Source of the DNA: Clostridia bacterium
GTDB taxonomy: Bacteria > Bacillota_A > Clostridia > Christensenellales > Aristaeellaceae
Assembly (NCBI GenBank): GCA_017412025.1
Contig: JAFQOY010000137.1
Span: forward strand, 1-24,444
DNA: 24,444 nucleotides
Direction: 5' to 3'
Shown here: piece after piece, positions 22,801-24,444 of the stretch
Numbering within the stretch: position 1 is the first letter of the stretch
How the letters are laid out: each line of letters starts with the position of its first letter
Position numbers and translations under genes: made by a program
Notes under the pieces: generated by a model
Seen by the model: the letters and a program-made list of their open reading frames with translations, nothing else
Database searches by the model: none
What the model was told of the DNA's origin: nothing

Positions 22801-24444
22801 CCGCCGGCAACCTCCGGCAGCTGCGATACATCGCCTGGCTGCTGTTCGGCCAGAATCTGCGCAAGGATCTCTTCCGCCTCAACGCCCGCGATCGGGCTGA
22901 CAATGAAATCGCGCATGTATCCCTGATTGCCGTCGCGCACGACGGTCACCGGATACCACTTTCCATCGCCGCTCACATCGCCGATGATCAGCAGTTCGCC
23001 GTTTTTATAGGACTCAACAATCTTCGCGTCGCTCTTGGGCTCCGCGCGCATGTTGCTCTTGTCGCTGTTGCCGTTGTCCACCAGCGCATACCGGACCTTG
23101 GTTTCCGATTCGGAGGCTTCCGGTTCCTCTTCGGTTACCGGCTCTTCCTCAATCCAAGCCTGCTCGCCGGTTACTTCTTCTTCCCCGGTCCATGCCTGTT
23201 CGCCGGTTACCGGCTCTTCCTCGGTCCAAGCCTGCTCGCCGGTTACTTCTTCTTCCTCGGTCCATGCCTGTTCGCCGGTTACCGGCTCTTCCTCGATCCA
23301 AGCCTGCTCGCCGGTTACTTCTTCTTCCCCGGTCCATTCGCCCGAAGAGCCCTCAAGCTCGCCGGCCCAGCCTTCCGTGACGGACTCAAGCGCGTCTTCC
23401 CAGCCGCTCTCTTCGCCTTCCCAGGTTTCCGGTTCGGTCTCTTCTTCCTGCGGCCCGTTCTGCTCTTCGTCAATCGCCGCCGCGATCTGCATCGCGTATT
23501 CCATATTCACGCCGGACGCCACATCCGCAAGGATGTAGCCCGTCATGCCGCTGCGGTAATCCGAAGCCTGCCACCAGATCCTGCCCTCGTCATCCAGCGC
23601 GTAGCCGTAGACGGCGAGCACGTCGTTCGTGTTCACCTGCGCGATAATCGTATCGTCAGACGCGGTGGACGTCTCGCTGCGCAGGTTGGTCAGATCTGCA
23701 TTGGGCACGACGTACGGCGGAATCTCCATGTCCGCCACGGTCTGCTCCAGCGCATCCTGCTGGTCAGCCGCCTCCTGCTCGGCGGCAAGAAGCTGCTCTT
23801 CAATTTTGCCCATCAGCGCATAGGCGGTCTCCTCGTCGACCTCTCCGGTCACGTCCGCCCGGATATAGCCCGTCATGCTGCTGCGGTAATCCGAAGCCTG
23901 CCACCATACGCCGCCGTCGGCGTCCGTCTCATAGCCGTAAACCGTCAGCACATCGTCGGTATTGACCTGCGTGAGCACAGACTCGTCGGTTTCGTCGGAC
24001 GGCTCATAGCGCAGATTGGTCTGGTCCTGCTTCGGCGTCACATACGCCGGTACGATAATCTCCTGACCGGCCTCTTCCTCCGTATATCCGCCGGTATATC
24101 CTTCGATCATCCCGCCGGCATATTCCCCGATATACGCTTCAGAATACTCTCCGGCCTGTTCTTCGTATTCTTCGGTATATTCTTCGTACTCGCCGTACTC
24201 CTCGGTATACTCTTCATACGCCTCGTACTCTTCGATATACTCTCCGGTATATTCTTCGTACGCCTCGTACTCTTCAATATATTCGCCGTGCTCTTCGGTG
24301 TACTCTTCGTACTCCCCGTACTCTTCGGTGTACTCGCCGTAGTCTTCGGTGTACTCTTCGTACTCCCCGTACTCTTCGGTGTACTCGCCGTACTCTTCGG
24401 CGTACTCTTCGTACTCCTCATACGCCTCGTACTCTTCGGCATAC
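19851..24444 (-). CDS. Giant SH3b-repeat surface protein with Tyr/Glu repeat and Pro-rich cytoplasmic tail, 5' end cut
   Basis: At least 1530 residues are encoded, and the frame stays open to the right edge (first full codon at 24443), so the ATG at 24110 is internal and the signal peptide is outside. In order: a Tyr/Glu repeat (24443-24111); SH3b 1 and 2 (about 24050-23840 and 23720-23510, each with VNT-DVL-VYGY and [14 protein letters not shown]); a 12-residue repeat; SH3b 3 (about 23095-22880); a diverged SH3b 4 (about 22645-22395); and SH3b 5-8 (about 22232-22030, 21865-21655, 21545-21330, 21237-21035), joined by Thr/Pro/Glu linkers. An Ig-like domain (about 20790-20485), one membrane helix (about 20400-20338) followed by YRRR, an acidic run, a Pro/Ala repeat and an RRRRR tail end it. 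The repeats likely bind cell wall or extracellular polymers, with the tail cytoplasmic. Function unknown. Confidence 0.88.
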   Translation of the reverse strand, partial: YAEEYEAYEEYEEYAEEYGEYTEEYGEYEEYTEDYGEYTEEYGEYEEYTEEHGEYIEEYEAYEEYTGEYIEEYEAYEEYTEEYGEYEEYTEEYEEQAGEYSEAYIGEYAGGMIEGYTGGYTEEEAGQEIIVPAYVTPKQDQTNLRYEPSDETDESVLTQVNTDDVLTVYGYETDADGGVWWQASDYRSSMTGYIRADVTGEVDEETAYALMGKIEEQLLAAEQEAADQQDALEQTVADMEIPPYVVPNADLTNLRSETSTASDDTIIAQVNTNDVLAVYGYALDDEGRIWWQASDYRSGMTGYILADVASGVNMEYAMQIAAAIDEEQNGPQEEETEPETWEGEESGWEDALESVTEGWAGELEGSSGEWTGEEEVTGEQAWIEEEPVTGEQAWTEEEEVTGEQAWTEEEPVTGEQAWTGEEEVTGEQAWIEEEPVTEEEPEASESETKVRYALVDNGNSDKSNMRAEPKSDAKIVESYKNGELLIIGDVSGDGKWYPVTVVRDGNQGYMRDFIVSPIAGVEAEEILAQILAEQQPGDVSQLPEVAGGQEAEEPEQVEDEPQDEEAWQEEEQQGSEEGEWEYAESEPVLEVLPELGGDMSYPAYALTLEQENRAVIVLVEAPGALPPQEGNIEMITRPTPLELYGVEMDDSGALWYEARNMSTNATGYIEAFKVELVDRDVAESYIEEPVIGLIPTIPPQNVEMEEEIGGKETPEPTPEPTPEPTKEPDVPQALTEGSVYHYGRNTGRQVALRKQPNTRADLRYRMEKGTVLWVMECEGEWCFVRTDKGEGYVKTEFVELMGVREEQEYRATLDDPEVAPNLGEENESAQLPEGELPEVEIIEPNAPEIEVEINTEPQEFGGYLRIASDAAPLLSSPNDNADVEDVLESGDVVRGVQKQMDETGMVWYLVSTDEVWGYLRGTQVMEMTAEETEEYFAELEAAQATPTPTLEPTATPEPTKTPTPVRLDRYARVISSGTPLRGNPDVNAYLQNILDEEDVVYIFQSQSAADGMTWYLVQYSGQWGYVRADLVRPMGDQETADYLAQLETELATPTPMPQTTPEPIGPDSTSAYARLIKDAVNLRRTPSSSGTSLGRIAVNTLLLVTGKEYDGDYTWYQVNHNGKDGYIRSDMAQMLTISELQDYLAQQYENSQNAVQNPGVSVTPNAGNNTSITINGSQLQDLIPVDNSWTNNVIGTPVPTASPSPVPQSVDNQAQLIAGGWKIPYIPKVTQTGEFTIYGKVQANGIVTATITRNAQLPSSGAQTFGLIASAIAEDGSTVTAIAGADGVFEMNIRLPEPGDYTVELQSGELYGKYMVTYEGAQIAETPLPTAAALPTAAPVEEESGMGMLPFAIGGVLLVVVAAAYGVYVYRRRTEEEEEEADEEDEDEEEELRREQLARQRQRRTEASEPIAPQPLRPRNAQTPSYMRNAPRGENERESPYARPAAPKAPVAPQAPVMPKAPVAPQAPVMPKAPVTPKAPAAPQAPVTPQAPVTPKAPAAPQASLDAQDQARTADAAPRRRRRPPTDPNA
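19934..20114 (-). repeat. APVxP/[14 protein letters not shown] tandem repeat in the cytoplasmic tail
   Basis: Near-identical 15- and 30-bp units encode about a dozen copies of APVTP, APAAP, APVMP or APVAP alternating with K and Q. This gives a stiff, poly-Pro-II-like spacer between the acidic run and the RRRRR tail. Confidence 0.85.
23132..23336 (-). repeat. 36/72-bp tandem repeat coding [14 protein letters not shown] units
   Basis: Just under six 36-bp units alternate in two forms ([12 protein letters not shown] and [12 protein letters not shown]), giving a 72-bp higher-order period with only a few base changes between copies. It is in frame in the surface protein between SH3b 2 and 3. The near-identity at DNA level suggests recent expansion or copy-number change. 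Confidence 0.88.
24111..24444 (-). repeat. Tyr/Glu-rich repeat (YEEY, YGEY, YTEEY units), continues past the window
   Basis: In the surface-protein frame, 111 residues consist almost only of E, Y, G, T, A and I, with Tyr every third or fourth position ([11 protein letters not shown]). One Tyr is replaced by His. The underlying DNA is built from GAGTACGAAGAGTAC and GAGTACACCGAAGAG-like blocks with many silent changes, so the protein pattern is under constraint. Confidence 0.85.

Noticed and set aside
23132..23336. Possible CRISPR array
   Set aside because: The 36-bp spacing caught the eye, but there are no unique spacers; both halves of the 72-bp period repeat and encode protein.
24108..24110. 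ATG at 24110 as the start of the surface protein
   Set aside because: The frame is open for another 111 codons, no ribosome site or signal peptide follows this ATG, and the repeat upstream has a coding pattern.
24107..24442. 111-codon minus frame rich in K, S and T at the right edge
   Set aside because: It is a shifted reading of the Tyr/Glu repeat; the Tyr/Glu frame runs straight into the surface protein.

Overview
The window looks like chromosome from a GC-rich member of the Bacillota, most likely an uncultivated gut-type Clostridia lineage. I infer this from the strong AGGAGG-type ribosome binding sites, the zinc-ribbon/Hanks kinase/leucine-rich-repeat receptor, the XRE-type regulator with its characteristic C-terminal helical module, the XPD-like helicase with an N-terminal nuclease domain, the many bacterial SH3 (SH3b) domains and the absence of outer-membrane genes. 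No rRNA, tRNA, phage, transposase or CRISPR array is visible. Most genes lie on the minus strand; only a regulator (5817-6647) and a 68-codon ORF (14857-15063) lie on plus.

Layout from left to right. (1) Positions 1-2238 hold a minus-strand sugar operon with its own promoter: D-lyxose/D-mannose-type isomerase, PfkB sugar kinase and aldose 1-epimerase (cut by the left edge). (2) Positions 2379-6707 hold a signalling locus: a small membrane protein is translationally coupled to a receptor-like Ser/Thr kinase (zinc ribbon, kinase, membrane helix, extracellular BspA-type LRRs). A helix-turn-helix protein with a duplicated module is divergently transcribed and ends at a strong terminator. (3) Positions 6999-10213 pair an intracellular family 2 glycoside hydrolase with a PAS-GGDEF diguanylate cyclase. 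(4) Positions 10531-13068 hold an NYN-LOTUS putative RNase followed by a secreted Ig-like protein. This pair is bracketed by two inverted copies of an intergenic repeat that share 137 identical bases. (5) Positions 13534-15063 hold a secreted CapA-like protein, with a divergent 68-aa ORF resembling the N-terminal cap of macrodomain ADP-ribose hydrolases. (6) Positions 15157-19808 hold a GT-C-like polytopic membrane protein whose stop overlaps the start of the XPD/DinG-type helicase. (7) Positions 19851-24444 hold the 3' part of a giant surface protein: a Tyr/Glu repeat, eight SH3b-like modules, a 12-residue repeat, an Ig-like domain, a membrane helix, and an acidic then Pro/Ala-rich cytoplasmic tail.

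The cell-envelope theme is strong: receptor kinase, CapA-like protein, GT-C-like protein, secreted Ig-like protein and SH3b surface protein. The least ordinary items are the Tyr/Glu repeat surface protein, the receptor-like kinase module, and the inverted repeat family with its 45-bp miniature relative. All functional statements come from reading motifs in the translated sequence; no database search was run.
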